This document shows, piece by piece, positions 16,694-24,787 of a stretch of 64,000 nt of DNA. Position 1 is the first letter of the stretch. Each line of letters begins with the position of its first letter. Origin of the DNA: RPRI01 sp051233685 (lineage in GTDB: Bacteria; Desulfobacterota; Desulfobacteria; Desulfobacterales; RPRI01); NCBI RefSeq assembly GCF_051233685.1, contig NZ_JBAMMY010000155.1:42158-106157 (forward strand), written 5' to 3'. A model generated the notes under the pieces. The model saw only the letters and a program-made list of their open reading frames with translations. It did no database searches and had not been told where the DNA came from. The translations under genes were made by a program, and so were the position numbers.

Positions 16694-19415
16694 ACCCCAA
16701 CTCCACCCAAAATTTCTTTAGCTGTTTTGATACCGCATCCCGTTCAGCTTCAATTTCCTTAGCCGTCACAGCATATTTACTCCACAGATTTTCAATAGCC
16801 TTTATGCAGACGCGCAGATCTGCACGCAGGTAAGCTTTATAAGTGTCTATTAAAACCTGGCGCAGACGTTCTATAATTACAGTGCGGGCTTCATCGGTGG
16901 AGATTTTAGCCCGCGCACTTTTTACCAGTTCATCCCGTTTATTCTCAGTACTTTTGATGGTTGCTTTCAACGATTTGGCTTTATCTTCCAACATCTTGTG
17001 CCGCGCAAGGCTTTGTTCGATGCTGTTGACGCGTTCTTTGGCAAACGCTCCTTTCTCAATAGCTTGTACCAGCGGTTCAGCAAAGCCGGATTGATAATTC
17101 ACCTGATTGGCCAGATCGAGAATACGCCGGCCATTAGCAAACAGTGCTTCATTTTGTGTTAAGCCTTCAGCGCAATAATAGCCTTTTTTTACATCTTTAG
17201 GCAGCAATCCGGCTATTTTTATTTCAGAAAAGATATTACCCGTAAGTGCTTTAACTTCTTTAAGATATTCTTTCCATTCAGCATTCAGGGCCTTAATCTC
17301 TTCCTTTTTGTTTTTCACTTCGTCACTTTGCAGGACGCCGGTATCTTCCGTGTCTTCAAAGTCTTCCTCATCGGCAGCACTGAACAGAGCCTGCAACTCG
17401 GATAGACGCGCCTGTGCCTGCTCCATTTCTTCAAGTATTTCAGGAAACTGGCTTTGCAGAATCTCGTCATCCGGGATCAGTTCAGGGCCCCACCCGCTTG
17501 CGGCAATGGATTTGAAATCGGCTTTCAGCAGGTTAACGTAGTTGGCAAAAGCGCCCCTTATCTGAAAAGGGGTCAGCAGAGTTTGTCCTGAAAACTCTTC
17601 TGCAATGCTTTTCAGCAGGCTTCTTCTCATAACATAGACGTTGCCCGTATTTTTATTTTCAGGATCATGGGCCAGTGCCTCAACAACAGGCAAGTTGGCC
17701 TGCCACCAGGTTTCCAGTTGAGTTATAAAAGCCTGATGGCGTGTTTTCACACCCGGATGATTTGTAACAAAATCAGCAATACTGCGTTTTGCGGCAATGG
17801 ATTCGGCAATGTCCATGTAGATGTCATCTTTTGGAACAAAACAATCTTCACGCAATCCTTTGTAGTTGATCCGGAAGTGTGCCATGGCATTAATCTCAGC
17901 AATGGGAACGCCGCCATGCAAATGGGCGCGTACATCATGGGGTTCGGACGGTGGCGCATTATCGACATAACGGCGTATATTGCAGTTATAATCTTCCGCG
18001 GCTATTTCCGTTACCGGAACTTTGCGTGCATAGTCTGGTATATCAAGCCCATTCCGGTAAGCATGAACAATTTTGTCGATGTCTTCAGGCCGCAGATGAT
18101 TTTGTGCTTTACCTTCCCGGTATTCTCTGTCTCCATTAATAAACAATACATGATCGCGGCTTGCGGCCCCGTGTTTGTTCATAACCATAATACAGGCGGG
18201 AATGCCGGTACCGTAAAACAGGTTACTTGGCAGGCCGATAATAGCTTCCAGATACCCTTTTTCAATAAAGTACCGGCGGGCTGCGCGTTCTTCACCGCCC
18301 CGGAACAAAACACCGTGGGGCATGACAGTGGCCAGGCGGCCGTCGTGTTTGAGAACCGACAGCATATGCTGGACAAACATCAGATCGGCCTTTTTGCCTT
18401 TTTCAGGCATCATCACAGGAAAGCGCCCTGGAAATTTAAGCTCTTTTTTAATGTAGTTCTGACTAAACGGCGGATTGGCCAGCACCCGGTCAAAACGCTT
18501 GAGTTCGTTTGTTTCGTCCAGATGCAGAGGTTCTCTGATGGTATCGGCCTGACGGATATCGGCATGAGATATGCCGTGTAGCAGCATGTTCATTTTGCAG
18601 ATAGACCAGGTGGTGCCGATTTTTTCCTGACCGTTGAGGGATAACTCGCCGGGATCACCGCCGCATTCCTGTAAATAGTCCCGTGTCTGTATCAGCATGC
18701 CACCCGACCCTGCTGTAGGATCATAAATGCTCATGCCTTCTTGTGGATCACAGATTTCAACACAGACGCGAACGACTTCTACCGGTGTGTAGAATTCCCC
18801 TGCCTTTTTACCGGCTGAATCCGCAAAATATTTGATCAGCCATTCATAAGCCGCACCAAGCAAATCCGGGAACTCAAAGTCTTCATCTTTAAGAGGTATT
18901 TTTTCAAAGTTTTGTATGAAATCAGCCAGTGTGTCATCGTCCAGAGACCGTTGGCCGATCTTCCGGTTAAAATTGATCCCTTTCAGCACATCCTGCAAAG
19001 CGTCAATGTTTGCATCTTCAATGGCTTCAAGGGCTTTGTTGAGCATTGTTCCAACATTCTCTTTGAGATGCTTTAATGCAGGATGGTGAATGATTTTTAT
19101 CTCACCGTCTTTTATTACCTCTTCGTCCCATGCCTGATTCCAGCGCGCCCGTTCCGGAACATAGAAGTACTTGCCTGAATAGTTGTCAGGGTCATTTAAT
19201 GCTATGGTAATATCTTCCTCAGACATGCCTTTACCCGCAAGTTCTGTTCTCAGCTCTGCCTGCCGTTGATCAAATAGGTCGCTGGCCCGTTTTAAGAACA
19301 ACATGCCGAAAATATATTCCTTGTACTCGCTGGCATCCATGCTGCCGCGAAGGTCATCGCAGGCAGTTAAAAGTAGGTTTTCAAGGCGCGACAGTGTGAG
19401 TTTGGTTTTTACCAT
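16686..19415 (-). CDS. hsdM: type I DNA adenine methyltransferase, M subunit (long form)
   Basis: HsdM methylates adenine in the target using S-adenosylmethionine. The N-terminal HsdM helical domain (LENLLLTACDDLRGSMDASEYKEYIFGMLFLKRASD) is followed by the SAM site KAGEFYTPVEVV and YDPTAGSGGML, and by catalytic NPPF in RVLANPPFSQNY. The C-terminal 350 residues are mostly helical and charged. At 909 residues it is far longer than classic HsdM (about 500), as in the long-form subfamily. AGAGG lies 12 bases before the ATG. A well-formed sigma-70 promoter stands about 140 bases upstream. It is the first gene of the operon. Confidence 0.93.
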   Translation of the reverse strand: MVKTKLTLSRLENLLLTACDDLRGSMDASEYKEYIFGMLFLKRASDLFDQRQAELRTELAGKGMSEEDITIALNDPDNYSGKYFYVPERARWNQAWDEEVIKDGEIKIIHHPALKHLKENVGTMLNKALEAIEDANIDALQDVLKGINFNRKIGQRSLDDDTLADFIQNFEKIPLKDEDFEFPDLLGAAYEWLIKYFADSAGKKAGEFYTPVEVVRVCVEICDPQEGMSIYDPTAGSGGMLIQTRDYLQECGGDPGELSLNGQEKIGTTWSICKMNMLLHGISHADIRQADTIREPLHLDETNELKRFDRVLANPPFSQNYIKKELKFPGRFPVMMPEKGKKADLMFVQHMLSVLKHDGRLATVMPHGVLFRGGEERAARRYFIEKGYLEAIIGLPSNLFYGTGIPACIMVMNKHGAASRDHVLFINGDREYREGKAQNHLRPEDIDKIVHAYRNGLDIPDYARKVPVTEIAAEDYNCNIRRYVDNAPPSEPHDVRAHLHGGVPIAEINAMAHFRINYKGLREDCFVPKDDIYMDIAESIAAKRSIADFVTNHPGVKTRHQAFITQLETWWQANLPVVEALAHDPENKNTGNVYVMRRSLLKSIAEEFSGQTLLTPFQIRGAFANYVNLLKADFKSIAASGWGPELIPDDEILQSQFPEILEEMEQAQARLSELQALFSAADEEDFEDTEDTGVLQSDEVKNKKEEIKALNAEWKEYLKEVKALTGNIFSEIKIAGLLPKDVKKGYYCAEGLTQNEALFANGRRILDLANQVNYQSGFAEPLVQAIEKGAFAKERVNSIEQSLARHKMLEDKAKSLKATIKSTENKRDELVKSARAKISTDEARTVIIERLRQVLIDTYKAYLRADLRVCIKAIENLWSKYAVTAKEIEAERDAVSKQLKKFWVELGYE

Positions 19416-19555
19416 TATGGGTTTATTTCCTCTAAGATATTAATAATATAAGTCAAAGGTAAAATAAATAAAGTATGTAACTTGTAGTGGAAATCGATAT
19501 AAAAATTTCGGTCTCTGTCATTTACGATCCAGCAAACCGAAATAAATATGGCTAC

Positions 19556-19583
19556 AATATACCTGCCATTAATCTATTGTCAA
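19556..19583 (-). promoter_or_regulatory. sigma-70 promoter of the hsd operon (shared type)
   Basis: On the minus strand TTGACA (19583-19578) and TATATT (19561-19556) are separated by 16 bases. The surrounding 60 or so bases closely match the region upstream of fic, including identical -35 and -10 hexamers at the same spacing. Transcription would start near 19550 and run into hsdM with a leader of about 135 bases. Around it, 19416-20086 is otherwise gene-free apart from the two repeats listed. Confidence 0.7.
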
Positions 19584-19780
19584 ACGTTTTGTCCGGTTAT
19601 TTTGAGGGGTTAACCTATCGTAACTGAGTTGAAACTATGGGAAAATATGAAATGAAGCGGAACGTCTCTAAATTTGTAAAACTTATGCTTTGCCAGTGCC
19701 TGCTTTTTTGAATGTTTCTTTGATAAGATTTCGTGTTTGCTGTTTATCTATGATTACTTCTCTATAATTAATTTAAATTA

Positions 19781-19814
19781 CTGGATACCGGCCTTCGCCG
19801 GTATGACGAAAACG
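19781..19814. repeat. REP-like palindromic repeat (VIPAKAGIQ type)
   Basis: The core ACCGGCCTTCGCCGGT is a perfect 6-bp stem with a CTTC loop, within TGGATACCGG and GGTATGACGAAAA. Read in reverse it would translate as VIPAKAGIQ, the well-known spurious peptide from this dispersed intergenic repeat found in many proteobacteria. It lies in the gap upstream of hsdM and carries no gene. Confidence 0.8.
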
Positions 19815-19876
19815 GTGTTTTCTGATTTATTAGGATTCAGTAAATACATATCGATTGGAGCGTCGGATTCCGCTCC

Positions 19877-19907
19877 AACTTGAAGTCACAATTTGTGACT
19901 TCAAGTT
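19877..19907. repeat. 31-bp near-perfect palindrome
   Basis: AACTTGAAGTCACAA is followed by one base and its exact complement TTGTGACTTCAAGTT. It may be an operator or transcription hairpin. Alternatively, in the plus direction it reads NLKSQFVTSS, a stretch that in ORF6N-domain proteins is palindromic at DNA level by chance, so it could be a scrap of such a gene. No complete ORF6N gene is present. Confidence 0.55.
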
Positions 19908-20086
19908 TGCAAATTCTTGATTTGTGAGCTGATCTCTATAAAGCGGATAATCAGAAATTAATACTTCAAATCTTTATTTTAAATTATCGTTTTCATCTGG
20001 AATAAATCCAGCTTCTGTCTTCATATTTTCCTTACCCTCTTTATCCCCCCTTTTTAAGGGTATTACCCTTTTCATTACCCATTTAA

Positions 20087-21151
20087 TCAGGTATTACCCA
20101 ATTGCCATTTATTCGTCTTTTCCCAGCGTGCGTTTTGACCGCGCCCCAAACACTCCACCTGATTTTTAGCTCGCAATTTTTTCAAGATAAGACGGATCAT
20201 ATCCACGCTGACATTGGGGCAGGCGTTTTGAAGTTCAGCAATACTAAATGGACCGACTGTCTTTTCAATAGCCTGAACAACAAGACCGGTTTTCTCACCT
20301 TTGGGACTCTGAAATTCTCCCAGGCGCTGTTCAAACTCTTTATATGCTGATTTGATGATGAAGAGGATATAATTAATATACGGCCATGGATCATGCTTGC
20401 CTTCGTGCCAGCCTTGGGAACTCTGCTCCAGAGTCTCGTAGTAACATTCCTTGTTCTGTTCGATGAGACGTTCAAGGCTGATGTATCTTCCAACCTCAAA
20501 CCCCAGATAATAACATTGCAGGAGAAGCAGCAACCTTGAAACACGACCGTTTCCATCGCGGAATGGATGAATGCAAAGAAAATCCAGGTTAAATGCGGCC
20601 ATGAGCACAAGGGGAGGAACTTTGCGGTCAAGGATAGCGTCATTGTATAATTCTACCAGTTCCTTCATACGCTTCGGAGTCTGGGCGGCGGAAACCGTCT
20701 TGAAGCGGACACGCGATCGACCGTCAGGTAATTTTTCTATAATATCGCCATCTTTTTCTTTGTATTGTCCCGCATCCCATATTTCTCCGCGTGTAAGCCG
20801 GTGGAGTTGCAAAATTGTCTCTTCCGAAACTGAAAGTTTTAAACTTTGCTCATGAATTAATGTCAGAGCCTGCCGATATCCCCGAACCTCTTCTTCATCT
20901 CGATCCAGCAGAAGCGGTTTTCCAAAGACGACGGTGGCAATCCGTGATTTATCAACTTCCACACCTTCAATCCGGTTGGAAGATACTGCGCTTTCAATAA
21001 GAGCATGCTCACGAAGCGCCTTGAGACGCTGCGGAGATTGGCGGGTAAACAATTCCTGTTTGCCCCGGGCTTCTCCTAAATCTGCGAGATACCAGGAAGT
21101 TGCAGCGGGAACGGATTCAAATTTTTGGGAAAAGAGCATTAAGGTCATCAT
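20087..21151 (-). CDS. Fic-family protein (adenylyltransferase type) with N-terminal inhibitory helix
   Basis: Fic proteins transfer AMP from ATP to hydroxyl side chains of target proteins. The catalytic motif is intact as IHPFRDGNGRVSRLL (HPFx[D/E]GNGRxxR). An N-terminal inhibitory motif of the class II type, SNRIEG ([ST]xxxE[GN]), precedes it near residue 58, so activity should be self-restrained. The C-terminal part carries a winged-helix-like segment (VGPFSIAELQNACPNVSVDMIRLILKKL in two parts). Length (354 residues) is normal. The gene stands alone but is driven by a promoter region nearly duplicated from the hsd operon, which suggests common regulation within the defence island. Confidence 0.92.
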   Translation of the reverse strand: MMTLMLFSQKFESVPAATSWYLADLGEARGKQELFTRQSPQRLKALREHALIESAVSSNRIEGVEVDKSRIATVVFGKPLLLDRDEEEVRGYRQALTLIHEQSLKLSVSEETILQLHRLTRGEIWDAGQYKEKDGDIIEKLPDGRSRVRFKTVSAAQTPKRMKELVELYNDAILDRKVPPLVLMAAFNLDFLCIHPFRDGNGRVSRLLLLLQCYYLGFEVGRYISLERLIEQNKECYYETLEQSSQGWHEGKHDPWPYINYILFIIKSAYKEFEQRLGEFQSPKGEKTGLVVQAIEKTVGPFSIAELQNACPNVSVDMIRLILKKLRAKNQVECLGRGQNARWEKTNKWQLGNT

Positions 21152-21252
21152 TAGTATTTCATTCCGTAAGATGTTTGACTTTCCTCAGTATTATAAAAAT
21201 TTATTTCGATCCAGCGTTCATTTGTTAATAATATCAAAATAAACATAACCTC

Positions 21253-21280
21253 AATATACTTGGCTGCAATCTATTGTCAA
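21253..21280 (-). promoter_or_regulatory. sigma-70 promoter of fic (matches hsd promoter)
   Basis: TTGACA (21280-21275) and TATATT (21258-21253) on the minus strand with a 16-base spacer. The upstream block CCGGATAAATCG and the downstream CAGCC/AAG context align with the hsdM promoter region at 19556-19620. The start of transcription would be near 21247, about 95 bases before the fic ATG. Bases 21281-21474 hold only short coding-like scraps. Confidence 0.7.
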
Positions 21281-21474
21281 ACGATTTATCCGGTTATTTT
21301 GGGCAGTTAACTTATCAGTTTTCCCAGTTCTTCGAGCAGCAGCAGATTGGGATTGAAGATTGGCTCTAAGTTTAAATATATCCGCATTTAAATTTTCCGA
21401 TACTCTGATACATAGCAGAGACATTTGCAATTCATGTCCGGTTTAATCCGGAATGGAAACTCTGACATAAATCT

Positions 21475-21909
21475 TTGCTTGCCATTTACCGGTGGGAAAA
21501 CGAAAGCGATGATGGTATGGATTCCTGTGAAATGTTTTGTTCTTGCCTGAGAGGAATCGGTGATCGAAGAGGGATTGAAAAACTGCAATATATTTATGCT
21601 AATGGAAATGATGCAGTTTATATTGGTGATTCTCTGGAATGCCTGGCTGAAATTTATGCAGTTGATATTCCCGAATTGCCGGATATTGTCAAAAGCCGAA
21701 AAGATCAGGAGAAAAGGCAAAAGAAAAGGGAAAAAGAATTAAACAAACTGGCCAAAAATTACAGGGAAATGAAAGAATTGGAAGCATTGGAAGACGGAGA
21801 AAATATCATCCCGTTTAAAAGGGACACTCCGAAAGTGGGCAGGAATGAACCCTGCCCATGCGGTAGTGGTAAAAAATATAAAAAATGCTGTCTGAACAAA
21901 TTTGAATAA
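21475..21909 (+). pseudogene. SEC-C-motif protein, probably the 3' part of a larger gene
   Basis: The end of this 144-codon frame is a classic SEC-C zinc-binding motif, RNEPCPCGSGKKYKKCC, the same metal-binding tail as SecA. Before it is a charged helical linker (KSRKDQEKRQKKREKELNKLAKNYREMKELEAL split in two) and a short region GIEKLQYIYANGNDAVYIG resembling HEAT/TPR-type proteins that carry SEC-C tails. Upstream, stops in all frames near 21370-21470 and the absence of a ribosome site suggest the N-terminal part is missing. It converges on the glutamate synthase gene. A short intact protein remains possible. Confidence 0.6.
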
Positions 21910-21921
21910 CAGGAACCTCTG

Positions 21922-24579
21922 CTATTCTTCTTCCCATTCCACGCCGTACTCTTCTGAGGCAATAGATTCCAAAGTATGCAGATCCGATTTTACAGCCATT
22001 ACCTTCCGGTATACTTCGCTATAATCTTTTCTTTCGCCGTTTATTGTAAGCAAATCATTTTCCACCGAGATTCCGAAAAGCCTTTCATTTTCTTCCAGAT
22101 ACGGCCGGATGAGATCCCAGTCAGCCTGGGTCAATTCCACATATTCTCCTCCGTTTAACTGTTCGTTTACCAGCTCACGAAAAGGATCCCTGATATAAAT
22201 AGCTCCACCGGATGCAAGTGAAAAAAGGTTTGAGCCGGGATATGGACTTTCCAGACCGGAAGCATTACCTTCTTCATCAAACCTTAGACCGTTTAAAATA
22301 ACGAAGCCGCCGCCGTTTAAGGAATCCCCGGCCATGAAAGATTCAGCCAGGTAATCCAGACATGTCCCGTTGATGATAACCCTTGGGGAGCCTACAGCGT
22401 TTATGAGAGGACGTCCTGCCGCATTGCCTCTTACAAATACATTTCCTCCCTTTGCTCCGTACATGAAAGTCTGGCCTACATCGCCGTAAACAACAAGCTT
22501 TCCTCTTTTCATGATCTGGCCCAACTGATCCTGGGCGTTATCATGCACATAAATTTCCTGCCCGTCTATCCCCGAAGCCAGATAATCGCCCGAACTTCCG
22601 TACACATCTATTCTTACGCCATCCGCCCCATCACTCAAGCCGCATCCTGTAAACCTCTGGCCCTTATATCCATAGCAGATAAATTGCTTCCAGCCCAGTT
22701 CATAGGCAGCGCATATGAGTCTTGCATCACAGTCATCGCCTTCCGGCGGAAAATTTCTTGCATTTATTATAAGTATTTTCTCATTATTTTCAGGAGCCCG
22801 GATCGATAAGCGGCTATCCCAGTCGATATGGCCGTAAATGCCGGAACCTGCGCTGCCCAGATCTCTTGCAGCTTTGAAAATTGCAGAAAGGCTGTTTCTT
22901 ACGATGTGCAGCACCCAACTCCGTTTTTTTGCGCCGACAGGATACAGCTGATCATTTAAAGCGGTTAACACATATATGGCTTTTTCAGCGTTTTCATCAT
23001 TTAAGCCGGCAAGCCTTACCATCTCATTGCAGGCATATCTTAATTTGGCATAATCCCAGCCTGTGATGTTTTTTATAAAATAGATAGCTGCACCCGCAGA
23101 ATCATTTGTTGCAAAAGCGGACTCAATTTCTTTTGAAATGCTGCCGGCATCTGCATGAGATGAAATATCTGCTGCGATATCGCAGGAAATTTTATCTTTT
23201 GGAATTACTACCGGTTCTCCGAATTTGTTGGTGCAAACCAGTTCTTTTTCCCCGTTTCCTTTACCGTTATCCTTGATGGTAAAAATAAATGACCCGCCGT
23301 CTGCAGCGCTTCCGCCACGGGCGTTCCAGTATTTATCGGCTACAGGGCAGAACCGGCTGTCTTCAGTAGCCAGGCTTTGGAGTGTTGCATCGATGGCCTG
23401 CTTTTCCGAACAGATGAGCCCTATCTGTACTTCTCCTTCCTGCAGGGCGAATACCTGCGGACGAAGCATGGCCGTATCGGTAATACCTATAAGCTGAAGC
23501 GCATTATTATAAAAATCATTCCGGGCGATAATAAAAAACCACGGGCCATCAGGGGAATTAAAAATATGATTGGACTGAATATATCTGTATATATGCTGCT
23601 TTTCAGGAGGCAAGCGGTCAAAATCATATTCGGAAGTCGGCGCAAGCGCCTCTATAATATACTCCATCGGATATTCAAATGTTCTGTTTAAAAGATCCAG
23701 CATAAGTACTGAAACTTCCGTATCAGTCAGAAACTGAGGAAAGATATTATTCTGCTTCAGGTATTCGCTTACAGCATGATAGTTTGCAAAATCGCCGTTA
23801 TGAACAAGAGCTTCATCCAGACCGATAAAAGGATGAGCGCCTCCCGGATGCCAGACACGGCCTTTGGTGGGATAGCGCTGGTGAGCTATCCATCCGTGAG
23901 CCTTGAAATCATCCAAAAGGTAGTATTGGGCGACCTGCTCGGCATAACCCACTATTTTTAGAATCATAATATTGCGGCCATGAGAAAGGACAAAAGCTCT
24001 CTGCTTCCCCAGCGATGAATAAAACTTCTGGTTGAGATTATAAGTGTTTCTGTAAATAAACTCATCTTCAGCTTTCTGTGGGTCCATGTCCTGCAAGCCG
24101 TTATCTTCCATAAACCTGCCAAGGATATCGGATTTTACTTTTACAAAATAGCGCCAGACATCGGGAGGTTTTACTTCCAGTCCGGCAATATCACGAAAGT
24201 CATCAACTGAAGGGATCTTTCCTGCTTTATGAACTTCCAGATAAGGTTCAATATTGCTTTTTTCTACATCAGGTCGGGCCTTGGGATCAAGCAGGGCAAT
24301 CTGGAGCATGTAATGAGTATCTATAATTTCCTGGGTTACGCCAAGGCTGTCAGGAGTGAGACCGACTGCTGCCAAACCGCCGCCTTTGCCGTTACCGCGG
24401 TTATGCATCTGTAAAGAAGGTTCGAAAATATGACGGCCGCCCACAGGAATTGAACAGATAAATCCGGTAACTCCGCAACCGCCTTCTTCAGCGGGCTTTT
24501 CCAAAGACATATTTCCTCGCGGGAGATTTGCCCGGCCTGCAAGTATTTTATTTATTATGGCTTCCCTGTTGTTATACAT
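21922..24579 (-). CDS. glutamate synthase subunit: class II glutamine amidotransferase fused to GXGXG domain
   Basis: This 885-residue protein covers two of the three functional parts of glutamate synthase. The N-terminal glutaminase has its nucleophile at C35 in EEGGCGVTGF, after a removable propeptide, with the substrate-binding segments HQRYPTKGRVWHPGGAHPF and ALVHNGDFANYH. The C-terminal beta-helix shows the glycine-spaced GXGXG repeats (GQRFTGCGLSDGADG, YGDVGQTFMYGAKGG, GNAAGRPLINAVGSP). The FMN/[3Fe-4S] synthase domain is encoded separately just upstream in the operon. No NAD(P)H-dependent small subunit (GltD) is present, so reduced ferredoxin is the probable donor. A gap of 208 bases with an AT-rich repeat separates it from the FMN genes. 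Confidence 0.88.
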   Translation of the reverse strand: MYNNREAIINKILAGRANLPRGNMSLEKPAEEGGCGVTGFICSIPVGGRHIFEPSLQMHNRGNGKGGGLAAVGLTPDSLGVTQEIIDTHYMLQIALLDPKARPDVEKSNIEPYLEVHKAGKIPSVDDFRDIAGLEVKPPDVWRYFVKVKSDILGRFMEDNGLQDMDPQKAEDEFIYRNTYNLNQKFYSSLGKQRAFVLSHGRNIMILKIVGYAEQVAQYYLLDDFKAHGWIAHQRYPTKGRVWHPGGAHPFIGLDEALVHNGDFANYHAVSEYLKQNNIFPQFLTDTEVSVLMLDLLNRTFEYPMEYIIEALAPTSEYDFDRLPPEKQHIYRYIQSNHIFNSPDGPWFFIIARNDFYNNALQLIGITDTAMLRPQVFALQEGEVQIGLICSEKQAIDATLQSLATEDSRFCPVADKYWNARGGSAADGGSFIFTIKDNGKGNGEKELVCTNKFGEPVVIPKDKISCDIAADISSHADAGSISKEIESAFATNDSAGAAIYFIKNITGWDYAKLRYACNEMVRLAGLNDENAEKAIYVLTALNDQLYPVGAKKRSWVLHIVRNSLSAIFKAARDLGSAGSGIYGHIDWDSRLSIRAPENNEKILIINARNFPPEGDDCDARLICAAYELGWKQFICYGYKGQRFTGCGLSDGADGVRIDVYGSSGDYLASGIDGQEIYVHDNAQDQLGQIMKRGKLVVYGDVGQTFMYGAKGGNVFVRGNAAGRPLINAVGSPRVIINGTCLDYLAESFMAGDSLNGGGFVILNGLRFDEEGNASGLESPYPGSNLFSLASGGAIYIRDPFRELVNEQLNGGEYVELTQADWDLIRPYLEENERLFGISVENDLLTINGERKDYSEVYRKVMAVKSDLHTLESIASEEYGVEWEEE

Positions 24580-24654
24580 TTATAAATTCTTCCTTTAGTT
24601 TTTCACAAAATCAACTTCTTCATGCCGGCATCTATAGGCTAAAGCAGAAAAAAT

Positions 24655-24765
24655 TGCTCATAAGTTGGTAAGTTCATAAGTTGATAAGAAGAAAATATAG
24701 GGATTTTCATTTATGCTTATTAGCTTACGAACTCAAGAGCTTATGAGCTATATTTACCCTCGAAT
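24655..24765. repeat. AT-rich reiterated repeat (AGCTTATGAGCT family), copy 1
   Basis: The intergenic stretch contains the reiterated words CATAAGTT, TAAGTT, TTATTAGCTTACGAACT and AGCTTATGAGCT, roughly every 10-12 bases. A very similar string is found at 54302-54340. It separates two parts of the same operon, so it could act as a hairpin-rich spacer affecting expression of the amidotransferase subunit. Confidence 0.5.
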
Positions 24766-24787
24766 CCTTTAATCACGGAACCTTTTT

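Noticed and set aside
17667..18581. 304-codon open frame on the plus strand.
   Set aside because: It is antisense to hsdM, whose sequence is conserved and complete, and shows no protein family character.
21300..21474. Coding-like scraps on both strands between the fic promoter and the SEC-C frame.
   Set aside because: Fragments are under 30 codons and match no family I can name, so they are mentioned only as scraps.
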